64,000 nt of DNA, from contig NZ_CP188319.1 in assembly GCF_050033475.1 (NCBI RefSeq), forward strand, positions 1,364,001 to 1,428,000, read 5' to 3'. Position numbers and translations under genes: made by a program. Of the stretch, positions 16,533 to 25,112 are shown in pieces. The DNA comes from Cetobacterium sp050033475. Lineage in GTDB: Bacteria; Fusobacteriota; Fusobacteriia; Fusobacteriales; Fusobacteriaceae. Under the pieces are notes generated by a model that was given only the letters and a program-made list of their open reading frames with translations, did not search any database and was not told the origin of the DNA. Each line of letters begins with the position of its first letter. Position 1 is the stretch's first letter.

Positions 16533-17288
16533 ATGAACGTTTATGTTGCTGAGTTTATAGGAACGGCAATTCTTATTCTACTTGGAAATGGAGTGGTTGC
16601 CAATGTGCTACTGAACAAAAGTAAAGGAAATAATGGAGGATGGATAGTTATAACAACCGCCTGGGGATTGGCTGTTATGACAGGGGCCTATGCTGTGGGA
16701 TGGGTAAGTGGAGCTCATTTAAATCCAGCTTTAACAATTGGTTTTGCAATGGCAGGATTATTTCCAAAAAATTTAGTTTTTGGATATGTAATTGCTCAGA
16801 TACTTGGAGCTATGTTTGGACAAATTTTAGTTTATTTAACTTACAAAAGACATTATGATGAAACTGAGGACAAGGGTCTTATTTTGGCAAGTTTTTCCAC
16901 AGGCCCTGCAATTAGAGATTTGAAGTGGAATTTTGTAACAGAGGCAATTGGAACTTTTATGCTTGTATTTGGACTTTTAGCCATAGGTCATGTTAAAAAT
17001 CAAGGATTCCAAGTTACTCTTCCTGGAGGAATAACAGCAGAAGGATTTACAGGTATTTTAGGACCTCTTTTGGCAGGATTTTATATTTGGAGTTTAGGGC
17101 TTAGTTTAGGTGGTCCAACTGGATATGCGATTAATCCAGCTAGAGACTTGGGTCCTAGAATAATTCACAGTATTTTGCCAATGAAAAATAAGGGAGATTC
17201 TGATTGGAGCTATAGTTGGGTGCCTGTATTTGGACCAATTGTAGGTGGTATTTTAGGTGCTTTAGCATATGTAGCTTTATTCAATTAA
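16533..17288 (+). CDS. glpF: Glycerol uptake facilitator (aquaglyceroporin)
   Basis: Channel for passive glycerol entry across the inner membrane. It has 251 residues, six transmembrane segments and the two pore half-helices: NPA at 64-66 (HLNPALTIGFA) and NPA at 201-203 followed by Arg and Asp (NPARDLGPRI). The Asp after NPAR is the usual mark of glycerol rather than water channels. The start at 16533 follows GGGAGG; an upstream in-frame ATG at 16521 lies inside that site. It is cotranscribed with glpK 30 bases downstream. Confidence 0.95.
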   Translation: MNVYVAEFIGTAILILLGNGVVANVLLNKSKGNNGGWIVITTAWGLAVMTGAYAVGWVSGAHLNPALTIGFAMAGLFPKNLVFGYVIAQILGAMFGQILVYLTYKRHYDETEDKGLILASFSTGPAIRDLKWNFVTEAIGTFMLVFGLLAIGHVKNQGFQVTLPGGITAEGFTGILGPLLAGFYIWSLGLSLGGPTGYAINPARDLGPRIIHSILPMKNKGDSDWSYSWVPVFGPIVGGILGALAYVALFN

Positions 17289-17318
17289 TATATAAAAATA
17301 ATTCTGGGGAGGTCTTAT

Positions 17319-18812
17319 ATGAAATATATAATTGCTTTAGATCAAGGAACAACAAGTTCAAGGGCTATAATCTTTGATGAGAATCAAACAGTTGTAGTTA
17401 CAGCACAGAAGGAATTTAGACAAATTTATCCAAAGGAAGGTTGGGTTGAGCATGACCCAATGGAAATTTGGGCAAGTCAAAGTGGAGTTTTAGCAGAGGC
17501 CATAGCACAAAGTGGAATATCTCAACATGATATAATAGGAATAGGAATTACAAATCAAAGAGAAACAACTGTAGTTTGGAATAAAAATACTGGAAAACCA
17601 ATTTATAATGCAATTGTTTGGCAATGTAGAAGAACTGCTCATATTTGTGATGATTTGAAATCTAAGGGACTTACAGATTATGTAAGAGAAAATACTGGAC
17701 TTGTTATAGATGCCTATTTCTCAGGAATTAAAATAAAATGGATATTAGATAATGTTCCTGGAGCTAGGGAAGAGGCTGAAAAGGGAAATCTATTATTTGG
17801 AACTGTGGATACATGGCTAATTTGGAAGTTAACCAATGGGAAAGTTCATGCTACAGATTATACCAATGCATCTAGAACAATGATATATAATATTAAAGAC
17901 CTTATTTGGGATGAAAAACTTTTACAGGAATTAAATATTCCAAAATCTATGTTACCAGAAGTTAAGGATTCTAGTGGAACCTTTGGATATGCAAATCTTG
18001 GAGGAAAGGGAGGACATAGGGTTCCTATTTGTGGAGTTGCAGGGGATCAACAGGCAGCACTTTTTGGACAGGCTTGTTTTGAAAAGGGAGAAGCTAAAAA
18101 TACCTATGGAACAGGGTGCTTTATGCTTATGAATACAGGAAGTAGAATGTATAATAGCAAAAATGGTTTATTGACTACCATTGCCATAGGACTAGATGGA
18201 AAAATTGAATATGCCTTGGAAGGAAGTGTGTTCGTTGCTGGGGCTGCTGTTCAGTGGTTGAGGGATGAATTGAAATTAATAAGTGATTCAAAGGATACAG
18301 AATATTTCGCAAGTAAGGTGCCAGATAATGGAGGAGTATATTTTGTTCCAGCCTTTGTAGGATTGGGAACTCCCCATTGGGATATGTATGCTAGGGGAGC
18401 AATTGTAGGTTTAACTAGAGGAGCTAATAAAAATCATATAATAAGAGCAACTTTAGAATCAATAGCTTATCAAACTAAGGATGTTTTAGAGGCAATGCAA
18501 GAGGACTCTGGAATTGAATTGAAAGCTTTAAGAGTTGACGGAGGTGCTTCTTCAAATAATTTCCTAATGCAATTCCAAGCAGATATTATTGGTAAAATAG
18601 TTGAAAGACCTGAGATAGTTGAAACAACAGCAATGGGAGCAGCTTACTTAGCAGGATTAGCTGTGGGATTCTGGGAAAGCAAGGATGAAATAAAAAATAA
18701 ATGGTCTCTGGAAAGAAATTTTAATCCTGAAATGGCTTTGGAGGAGAGAGAGAAGAAACACAACAATTGGAAAAGAGCAGTTGAAAGAAGTTTAAGCTGG
18801 GACCTTGACTAA
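17319..18812 (+). CDS. glpK: Glycerol kinase
   Basis: Phosphorylates glycerol to glycerol-3-phosphate, trapping it in the cell and producing the GlpP inducer. It has 497 residues, the standard length for the FGGY family. The N-terminal phosphate-binding motif DQGTTSSRAI is at residues 7-16, the glycerol-binding region with QCRRTAHIC near 105, and the C-terminal FGGY signature around GLTRGANKNHIIRATLESIAYQ near 365-386. It has a GGGAGG ribosome binding site. The second GlpP-type leader switch follows, separating it from the dehydrogenase genes. Confidence 0.95.
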   Translation: MKYIIALDQGTTSSRAIIFDENQTVVVTAQKEFRQIYPKEGWVEHDPMEIWASQSGVLAEAIAQSGISQHDIIGIGITNQRETTVVWNKNTGKPIYNAIVWQCRRTAHICDDLKSKGLTDYVRENTGLVIDAYFSGIKIKWILDNVPGAREEAEKGNLLFGTVDTWLIWKLTNGKVHATDYTNASRTMIYNIKDLIWDEKLLQELNIPKSMLPEVKDSSGTFGYANLGGKGGHRVPICGVAGDQQAALFGQACFEKGEAKNTYGTGCFMLMNTGSRMYNSKNGLLTTIAIGLDGKIEYALEGSVFVAGAAVQWLRDELKLISDSKDTEYFASKVPDNGGVYFVPAFVGLGTPHWDMYARGAIVGLTRGANKNHIIRATLESIAYQTKDVLEAMQEDSGIELKALRVDGGASSNNFLMQFQADIIGKIVERPEIVETTAMGAAYLAGLAVGFWESKDEIKNKWSLERNFNPEMALEEREKKHNNWKRAVERSLSWDLD

Positions 18813-18859
18813 TTGAATAAAAGAGGGTATATTTAAAGCAAGAAATATAAAATTAAATA

Positions 18860-18931
18860 TTTAGCAATAGAGATGAAGAGAGCTAAAAGATAGATTCCTT
18901 AGGGAGTCATCTTTTGTGCTCTCTTTTTTTC
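18860..18931 (+). promoter_or_regulatory. Second GlpP-type antiterminator/terminator leader, before the glycerol-3-phosphate dehydrogenase genes
   Basis: The antiterminator pairs TTTAGC (18860-18865) with GCTAAA (18882-18887) around a 16-base loop that again contains AGAGAT then AGAGA. The terminator pairs AAGAGAGC (18876-18883) with GCTCTCTT (18918-18925), and AAAAGAT with ATCTTTT inside, and ends in T7. GCTA is used by both structures. Architecture and loop motif repeat those of the glpF leader, so both are probably GlpP targets. Confidence 0.8.
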
Positions 18932-18959
18932 TTTGAAATTTTTAACAGGAGGGAATATT

Positions 18960-20387
18960 ATGTATGATGTTTTAATTATAGGTGCAGGAATAATAGGAAC
19001 GGGAATAGCTAGAGAACTTTCTAAGTATAAATTAAAGGTTGCAGTTTTAGAAAAGGATACCGATGTGGCCAATGAAACAACTAAGGCTAACAGTGCCATT
19101 GTTCATGGGGGATATGATGCAAAGGAAGGAACATTAATGGCAAAATTAAATGTTTTGGGAAATAAAATGTATGAGGAACTTTGTGAAGAACTTTCAGTTC
19201 CCTTTAAAAGAAATGGATCCTTAGTTTTAGCTTTTAATGAGGAGGAGAAATATCATTTAAAAACTCTATATGAAAGAGGAATAACTAATGGAGTTTCTGG
19301 ATTATCAATTATAGATCAAGAAAAATTGAGAGAAATTGAACCTAATGTGGATTTAAAAGCAATTGGAGCTTTACATTGTGCTTCAGCTGGAATAGTTTCT
19401 CCTTGGGAATTTGCAGAGGCATTGATAGATAATAGTGTGGAAAATGGAGTGGAATTATTTTTAAATACAGAGGTTTTGTCCATTGAAAAAAATGAAGATA
19501 TATTTACCATTCACAGTTCCTCTGGAGATTTTAAAGGAAGATATATATTTAATTGTGGAGGAGTTCATGGGGATTTAATTCATAATATGATAGCTCCACC
19601 GTCTTTTAAAATTTTACCAAGAAAGGGAGAATATTTTGTTTTAGATAAAAGCCAAGGGAAAAGAGTTAATAGTACAGTTTTTCAATGTCCTTCAAAGTTA
19701 GGAAAGGGAATTTTAGTAACTCCCACTGTCCATGGAAATTTACTTGTGGGACCGGATGCTCAGGATATGGAAAGCAAATATGATGTTTCAACCACAGGGG
19801 AAAAATTAGAGTATATAAAATTTAAGGGAAGTCATTCCATAAGAGATATAAATTTTAGAGAAAATATTAGAACATTTGGTGGAATAAGAGCGGAATCAGA
19901 TAGGGGAGATTTTATAATAGAGGAATCTTCAGTGAAGGGATTCTTTGATATTGGAGGAATTAAATCTCCTGGACTTTCTGCAGCACCAGCAATTACCTTA
20001 GAAGCAATGAAACTTCTAAAAAATTCAAAAATAGAATTAATAGAAAAGGAGAATTTTATAAAGCCAAGAAAGCATAAGCTATTTATGAATCTCTCCTCTG
20101 AGGAAAAAGAAAACAAAATAAAAGAGGACAATAGATACGGTAGAATTATTTGTAGATGTGAAATGATAACAGAGGGGGAAATAGTTGATGCAATTCATAG
20201 ACCTGTTATGGCCACCACAGTGGATGGAATAAAAAGAAGATGTAGACCTGGTTCTGGAAGATGCCAAGGAGGATTTTGTGGCCCAAGGGTTCAGGAAATA
20301 CTAGCTAGAGAATTGAAAGAAAAAATGGAAAATATATTATTGGATAAAAAAGGTTCATATATTCTAACAGGGGAGTTGAAAAAATAA
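18960..20387 (+). CDS. Anaerobic glycerol-3-phosphate dehydrogenase, FAD subunit with BFD-like [2Fe-2S] domain (GlpA type)
   Basis: Oxidises glycerol-3-phosphate to dihydroxyacetone phosphate. It has 475 residues: an N-terminal FAD-binding GAGIIGTGIARELS at about 8-21, a DAO-type oxidoreductase body, and a C-terminal BFD-like domain with cysteines in CRCEMITEGEI and CRPGSGRCQGGFCGPR (about residues 396-438) suited to an iron-sulfur cluster. The start at 18960 follows AGGAGGG; the longer frame from 18933 runs back into the leader T tract. It is overlapped by the next gene (TAATG), indicating a complex. Confidence 0.9.
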   Translation: MYDVLIIGAGIIGTGIARELSKYKLKVAVLEKDTDVANETTKANSAIVHGGYDAKEGTLMAKLNVLGNKMYEELCEELSVPFKRNGSLVLAFNEEEKYHLKTLYERGITNGVSGLSIIDQEKLREIEPNVDLKAIGALHCASAGIVSPWEFAEALIDNSVENGVELFLNTEVLSIEKNEDIFTIHSSSGDFKGRYIFNCGGVHGDLIHNMIAPPSFKILPRKGEYFVLDKSQGKRVNSTVFQCPSKLGKGILVTPTVHGNLLVGPDAQDMESKYDVSTTGEKLEYIKFKGSHSIRDINFRENIRTFGGIRAESDRGDFIIEESSVKGFFDIGGIKSPGLSAAPAITLEAMKLLKNSKIELIEKENFIKPRKHKLFMNLSSEEKENKIKEDNRYGRIICRCEMITEGEIVDAIHRPVMATTVDGIKRRCRPGSGRCQGGFCGPRVQEILARELKEKMENILLDKKGSYILTGELKK

Positions 20388-21643
20388 TGAGATATTATGA
20401 TGTGGTTGTTATAGGAGGAGGCCCTGCTGGATTGGCCGCTGCAAAATCAGCATATGAAAATGGAGCTAAAAGTGTAGTTATCTTAGAAAGAGATAAGGAA
20501 CTTGGTGGAATTTTACAACAGTGCATTCATAACGGTTTTGGGCTTCATAGATTTAAGGAGGAATTAACTGGACCAGAATATGCCCATAGATATATAGAGT
20601 TTATAAAGGAATATCCAATAGAGGTAAGGTTAGAAAGTATGGTTTTAAATATTTCAGAGGAGAGAGTTGTAGAAACTATTAATCCTCGAGATGGATATGA
20701 ACAAATAAAAGGAGGAGCAATAATTCTTTCCATGGGATGTAGAGAAAGAACAAGGGGAGCCATAGGTCTTCCTGGAGAAAGACCTTCTGGAATATTTACA
20801 GCAGGAGCTGCCCAGAGATTTATAAATATGGAAGGATATATGGTTGGGAAAAAAGCCATAATTTTAGGAAGTGGAGATATTGGTCTTATAATGGCTAGAA
20901 GACTTACTTTAGAAGGAGCTAAGGTAGAGGCAGTTGTGGAACTTATGCCATTTTCAGGGGGATTAAACAGAAATATAGTTCAATGTTTAGATGATTTTGG
21001 AATTCCTCTTTTACTTTCCCATACGGTTATAGATATAAGAGGAAAGGGAAGACTTGAGAAGGTTGTGGTAGCCAAGGTGGATGAGAATAGAAAACCTATT
21101 CCTGGAACAGAGATAGAATATGATTGTGATACTTTACTACTTTCTGTGGGATTGATTCCTGAAAATGATCTTTCTAAGGAAGCAGGAGTAAGATTAGATT
21201 CTAGAACTAATGGACCTATTGTTAGTAACTCTATGGAAACTAATATTCCTGGAGTATTTGCCTGTGGGAATGTAGTTCATGTTCATGACTTGGTGGATTT
21301 TGTAAGTGAAGAGGGAGAAAGAGCAGGAAAATTTGCAGCTTGCTATATATCGGAAAAGAATTGTAAAACAGAAAGAGTTTCTAATATAAAAAATGGAGAG
21401 GGAATAACATATACAGTTCCACAAATTATAAATTTAGATAATCTTCAAAATAAATTGGAAATTTTTATGAGAGTAAATAATATATATAAAAATAAAAAAA
21501 TTGTGGTGAGAGAGGGAGATAAAATAATTGGGAGCTTCAAAAGAAATCATTTGGCTCCTGGGGAAATGGAAAAAATTCTTCTTCCAGAAATATTATTGAA
21601 AAAAATATCTAAAGATATTCTTATAGAGTTACAGGAGGGGTAA
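20387..21643 (+). CDS. FAD/NAD(P)-binding oxidoreductase, second subunit of the glycerol-3-phosphate dehydrogenase complex
   Basis: 418 residues with an FAD-binding GGGPAGLAAAKSA at about 10-22, Cys in QQCIHNGFGL, a second nucleotide-binding site ILGSGDIGLIMARR near 163-176, and a CGNVVHVHDLVD motif near 286. It belongs to the class of thioredoxin-reductase-like flavoproteins that accompany GlpA-type subunits and DUF1667 proteins in Firmicutes and Fusobacteria, where it probably passes electrons to NAD or another acceptor in place of GlpB/GlpC. The start overlaps the previous stop by one base. Function follows family context rather than direct evidence. Confidence 0.82.
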   Translation: MRYYDVVVIGGGPAGLAAAKSAYENGAKSVVILERDKELGGILQQCIHNGFGLHRFKEELTGPEYAHRYIEFIKEYPIEVRLESMVLNISEERVVETINPRDGYEQIKGGAIILSMGCRERTRGAIGLPGERPSGIFTAGAAQRFINMEGYMVGKKAIILGSGDIGLIMARRLTLEGAKVEAVVELMPFSGGLNRNIVQCLDDFGIPLLLSHTVIDIRGKGRLEKVVVAKVDENRKPIPGTEIEYDCDTLLLSVGLIPENDLSKEAGVRLDSRTNGPIVSNSMETNIPGVFACGNVVHVHDLVDFVSEEGERAGKFAACYISEKNCKTERVSNIKNGEGITYTVPQIINLDNLQNKLEIFMRVNNIYKNKKIVVREGDKIIGSFKRNHLAPGEMEKILLPEILLKKISKDILIELQEG

Positions 21644-21644
21644 A

Positions 21645-21989
21645 ATGAAAGAGATGATTTGCATTTTGTGTCCAATGGGATGTCATTTAAATATAGAACC
21701 TGAAAATAATTATAAGGTTACAGGAAATTCCTGTGGAAGAGGAGAGGTATATGGAAGGGAGGAGTTAATTGCTCCTAAAAGAGTTGTAACTTCCATTGTT
21801 TCAGTTAAAAATGGAATTCATAGGATGGTTCCTGTGAAAACGGATAAACCTATACCAAAGGAACTTATATTTCAGTGTATGGAACTTTTAAAAAATATAG
21901 AATTAACAGGACCGCAAAAAATAGGAACTGTGGTTTTAGAAAATATTTTAGGGACAGATGCTAATATTATTTTAACTAGAGATATTTAG
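21645..21989 (+). CDS. DUF1667 cysteine-rich subunit of the dehydrogenase complex
   Basis: 114 residues starting with ICILCPMGCHL, followed by GNSCGRGEVYG, giving a C-x2-C-x3-C pattern and a fourth cysteine about 20 residues later, suitable for an iron-sulfur cluster or zinc. It matches DUF1667, which regularly forms a trio with the two flavoproteins upstream. It follows the previous stop directly, with GGAGGGG before the ATG. It probably acts as an electron-transfer subunit; the biochemical role is not established. No GlpC-type membrane anchor is seen. Confidence 0.8.
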   Translation: MKEMICILCPMGCHLNIEPENNYKVTGNSCGRGEVYGREELIAPKRVVTSIVSVKNGIHRMVPVKTDKPIPKELIFQCMELLKNIELTGPQKIGTVVLENILGTDANIILTRDI

Positions 21990-22020
21990 AATTAAATAAA
22001 GTCCTTTTTTCGACACTATA

Positions 22021-22074
22021 TTGACATTTAAAAAAACCTGTTGTATATAAGAGTACTGTAATAATTTGTTACGG
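22021..22074 (+). promoter_or_regulatory. Strong promoter of the arylsulfotransferase-thioredoxin unit, with a hairpin at the transcript start
   Basis: TTGACA at 22021-22026 and TATATA at 22044-22049 are exactly 17 bases apart. An imperfect inverted repeat, CTGTAAT (22056-22062) with GTTACGG (22068-22074), sits where transcription would begin and could be an operator or a 5' RNA stem. The 22100 gene follows with a GGCAGGAGG site. Confidence 0.75.
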
Positions 22075-22099
22075 AAAAATTACTGGGCAGGAGGAACAC

Positions 22100-23254
22100 A
22101 TGGAAAAAATTTATGATTTAATCATTGTTGGAGCAGGTCCAGCAGGATTAACAGCAGGAATTTATGGAGCCAGAGCCAAAATGGATACTTTAATAATTGA
22201 AAAAGGATCTATTGGAGGAATGGCTTCAAAAACAAAAGAAATAGTAAATTATCCAGGGATTCCAAAGACTTCAGGTGAAAATTTAGGGGAAGTTATGTCT
22301 AAACATGCGGAAGGCTTAGGAGCTAAAATTGCAAGAGATAGTATCAGAACTGTGGAATTAGATGGAGAAATTAAAGTTTTAAAAAGTAGAAGAAAAGAAT
22401 ATAAAGCCAGAAGTGTTATTTTTGCCACAGGAACAAAACCAAGAATACTAGGTATTCCAGGAGAAATTGAATTCAAAGGAAAAGGTGTAGCTTATTGTGC
22501 AACCTGTGATGCAGAGTTCTTTTCTAATCAAGTTGTTGTAGTAGTAGGAAGTGGCGATCAAGCTATTGAAGAGGGAATGTTTATTTCTAAATACGCTTCT
22601 AAGGTAAAAGTTATAGTTTTACATGGAGAAGGTATTTTAGATTGTAATAAATTAAGTGCTGAGGAAGCTTTAAAAAATCCGAAGATGGAGTTTATATGGA
22701 ACTCAACCTTGGATGAAATCTGTGGAGAAGATTCTGTAGATAGGGTAAAAATAAAAAATATTAAAACAGGTGAAACTTCAGAAATTTCTTGTAAAGGTAT
22801 TTTCTTTTTTGTAGGAATGGTTCCTAATACGGAGTTTTTAGAAGAAACATCTATAGACTTAGATAAAAAAGGACATATTCAGTGTGATGAAATTTTAAAT
22901 ACATCAATTTCTGGAGTTTTTGTAGCTGGAGATGTAAGAAATAAATATTTAAAACAAGTTGTCACCGCAACTTCTGATGGAGCTGTGGCTGCCATGGCAG
23001 CTGAAAAGTATTTAGAAGAAATGAATATATATGAAAAAAGAATTAAAAATGCAAATCAACCAATAGCTGTGGGATTCTGGGACTCTATAGCTAAAGATGG
23101 AATTAAAATTCTTATGGAAGAGGAAAGTAAGTTGCAAAAAGAAAACCTAGAAGTGAAGGACTTTATTTATATAGATATTAATAAAAATAAATATTTAGCT
23201 AAAATATTTAATAAGGAAAATATAGATAAACCTGAGTTTATAGTAATTAAATAA
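22100..23254 (+). CDS. Thioredoxin reductase-like flavoprotein with C-terminal extension
   Basis: A 384-residue FAD/NAD(P)H disulfide reductase. It has an FAD site GAGPAGLTAGIYGARA at 11-26, redox disulfide CATC at 133-136, a second nucleotide site VVGSGDQAIEEGM near 148-160 and the FAD motif GVFVAGDVRNKYLKQV near 275. Ordinary thioredoxin reductases end at about 310-320 residues; this one has an extra 60-residue charged C-terminal region of unknown function. Directly downstream lies a protein with a fused thioredoxin domain, its likely electron acceptor. The gene could instead be the cell's general thioredoxin reductase, but the operon argues for a dedicated role. Confidence 0.85.
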   Translation: MEKIYDLIIVGAGPAGLTAGIYGARAKMDTLIIEKGSIGGMASKTKEIVNYPGIPKTSGENLGEVMSKHAEGLGAKIARDSIRTVELDGEIKVLKSRRKEYKARSVIFATGTKPRILGIPGEIEFKGKGVAYCATCDAEFFSNQVVVVVGSGDQAIEEGMFISKYASKVKVIVLHGEGILDCNKLSAEEALKNPKMEFIWNSTLDEICGEDSVDRVKIKNIKTGETSEISCKGIFFFVGMVPNTEFLEETSIDLDKKGHIQCDEILNTSISGVFVAGDVRNKYLKQVVTATSDGAVAAMAAEKYLEEMNIYEKRIKNANQPIAVGFWDSIAKDGIKILMEEESKLQKENLEVKDFIYIDINKNKYLAKIFNKENIDKPEFIVIK

Positions 23255-23295
23255 AATTTTGGAATAAAACTAAAAATAGCGGAGGTATTATAACT

Positions 23296-25098
23296 ATGGG
23301 TCATCCTACAATTTATCCTACTGGGGCAACAATTTACAATCCGAAAAAAGCTTGGAGCGGTTATACAATTTTTCCTTTAAAAGGTCAAGGAGTAATGTTA
23401 ATAGATATGAATGGAGGAGAAATAAGATTATGGGAACATCTAAAAGGATTTCCTGTTAAATTATTTCCAGGAGGATATGTTTTAGGAAGTAAAAAAGAAA
23501 GAAGTTCTAAATTTGGAATGCAAGACTATGAAGATGTGGTACAACTTGATTGGGATGGAAATGAAGTTTGGAGATTTGATAAATATGAATTTATAGAGGA
23601 TGAAGGTAGTGAACCTAGATGGATGGCTAGACAACATCATGATTTTCAAAGAGAAGGAAATCCAGTTGGATATTATGTGCCTGGAATGGATCCTATAGTT
23701 CATGGGGGAAAAACTTTAATTTTAGGTCATAAAACTGTAAGAAATCCAAAGATTTCAGATAAGTTATTATTGGATGATGTAATCTATGAAGTGGATGAAA
23801 ATGGAAAAATAATTTGGGAATGGATTTGTAATGAACATTTTGATGAATTTGGATTTTCAGAGGAAGCTAAAAATGTATTATTTAGAAATCCAAATTTAAG
23901 ATCTGTGGAGCCTGAAAAAGTTGGAGATTGGATGCATATAAATTCTATGTCTGTTTTAGGACCTAACAGATGGTATGACAAAGGGGACGAAAGATTTCAT
24001 CCTGATAATATAATATGGGACGGTAGAGAAACAAATATAATTGCCATAATAAGTAAAGAAACAGGAAAAGTTGTATGGCAATTGGGACCAGATTACACAA
24101 AGAAAGAATTTAAGCATTTAGGTTGCATAATAGGACAACACCATGCTCATATGATTCCTAGAGGATTACCAGGTGAAGGAAATATTCTTGTATTTGATAA
24201 TGGAGGATGGGCAGGATATGGAGCTCCCAATCCAGAATCGAAGTATGGAGAAAAAAATGCAAGAAGAGATTATTCTAGAGTTTTAGAAATAGATCCTGTT
24301 ACTTTAGAAATAGTGTGGCAATATACAGCTAAGGAAGCTGGATTTGTAATGCCTTTAGATGCTTCTAGATTCTATAGTCCATTTATTAGTGGAGCTCAGA
24401 GATTACCAAATGGAAATACTTTAATAACAGAAGGTTCCGATGGAAGATTGATTGAAGTTACATCCAGCTATGAAATCGTATGGGAATATATAAATCCATA
24501 TTGGGACAAGGAAATTATGAATATGAATATGATATATAGAGCGTATAGAGTTCCATATGACTGGGTTCCTCAATTGGAAAAGCCTGAAGAAACTCCAATA
24601 GAAAAAATAGATGTTTCAACATTTAGAGTTCCAGGAGCTAAGCCATTAGGGGGAGCAGTTAGAGTTAAGGTTGAAGGAGTATCCGCTTGGGAGAAATCAA
24701 ATGCTTTAAATGCTTGTGTTGCTGCTGGAGATGAAACTGAAGATAAACCAAAATTATTTACAATTAATCCAGAAGTTTTTGGCCATTTAACAGAAAATGA
24801 TTTTGAATCAAGTAAATTTATCTCTGAAAAATTAGCTCTTGTATTTGTAGGAGCTGAAAGATGTAAAAACTGTATGGCTCTTCAGCCAATATTGGAAGAA
24901 TTAATTCCTATCTATGAAGAAGAGGAGGGATTAAAAGCTTATCACTTAGATGCTGATGCAAATAAAAGTTTCATGGAAAAACACAAATTTAAATCAATAC
25001 CTGTTTTATTAGTTGTTAAGGAAGGAAAAATAGCAGGAACTCTTTCTGGATTCAATCCAATTGATGAAGTCGAAGAATTTATAGAAATAAATCTATAA
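23296..25098 (+). CDS. Arylsulfotransferase (AssT)-like protein fused to a C-terminal thioredoxin domain
   Basis: A 600-residue protein without signal peptide, hence cytoplasmic. Residues 1 to about 430 resemble the AssT beta-propeller. Family-like histidine motifs are present: RQHHDFQ at 112-118, DWMHINSM at 211-218, and GQHHAHMIPRG at 280-290 followed by GNILVFDNG. The repeated blade motif xxVWxxxP/D is also seen (IIWEW, VVWQLGPDY, IVWQYTA, IVWEYINPY). Residues about 505-600 are a thioredoxin with CKNC at 523-526 and a cis-Pro at 569 (SIPV). Known AssT enzymes are periplasmic and transfer sulfate between phenols. The fusion, the upstream reductase and the downstream anion transporter suggest a redox-linked sulfo-compound pathway; substrate unknown. 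Confidence 0.82.
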   Translation: MGHPTIYPTGATIYNPKKAWSGYTIFPLKGQGVMLIDMNGGEIRLWEHLKGFPVKLFPGGYVLGSKKERSSKFGMQDYEDVVQLDWDGNEVWRFDKYEFIEDEGSEPRWMARQHHDFQREGNPVGYYVPGMDPIVHGGKTLILGHKTVRNPKISDKLLLDDVIYEVDENGKIIWEWICNEHFDEFGFSEEAKNVLFRNPNLRSVEPEKVGDWMHINSMSVLGPNRWYDKGDERFHPDNIIWDGRETNIIAIISKETGKVVWQLGPDYTKKEFKHLGCIIGQHHAHMIPRGLPGEGNILVFDNGGWAGYGAPNPESKYGEKNARRDYSRVLEIDPVTLEIVWQYTAKEAGFVMPLDASRFYSPFISGAQRLPNGNTLITEGSDGRLIEVTSSYEIVWEYINPYWDKEIMNMNMIYRAYRVPYDWVPQLEKPEETPIEKIDVSTFRVPGAKPLGGAVRVKVEGVSAWEKSNALNACVAAGDETEDKPKLFTINPEVFGHLTENDFESSKFISEKLALVFVGAERCKNCMALQPILEELIPIYEEEEGLKAYHLDADANKSFMEKHKFKSIPVLLVVKEGKIAGTLSGFNPIDEVEEFIEINL

Positions 25099-25112
25099 TA
25101 TTGGAGGCTACC

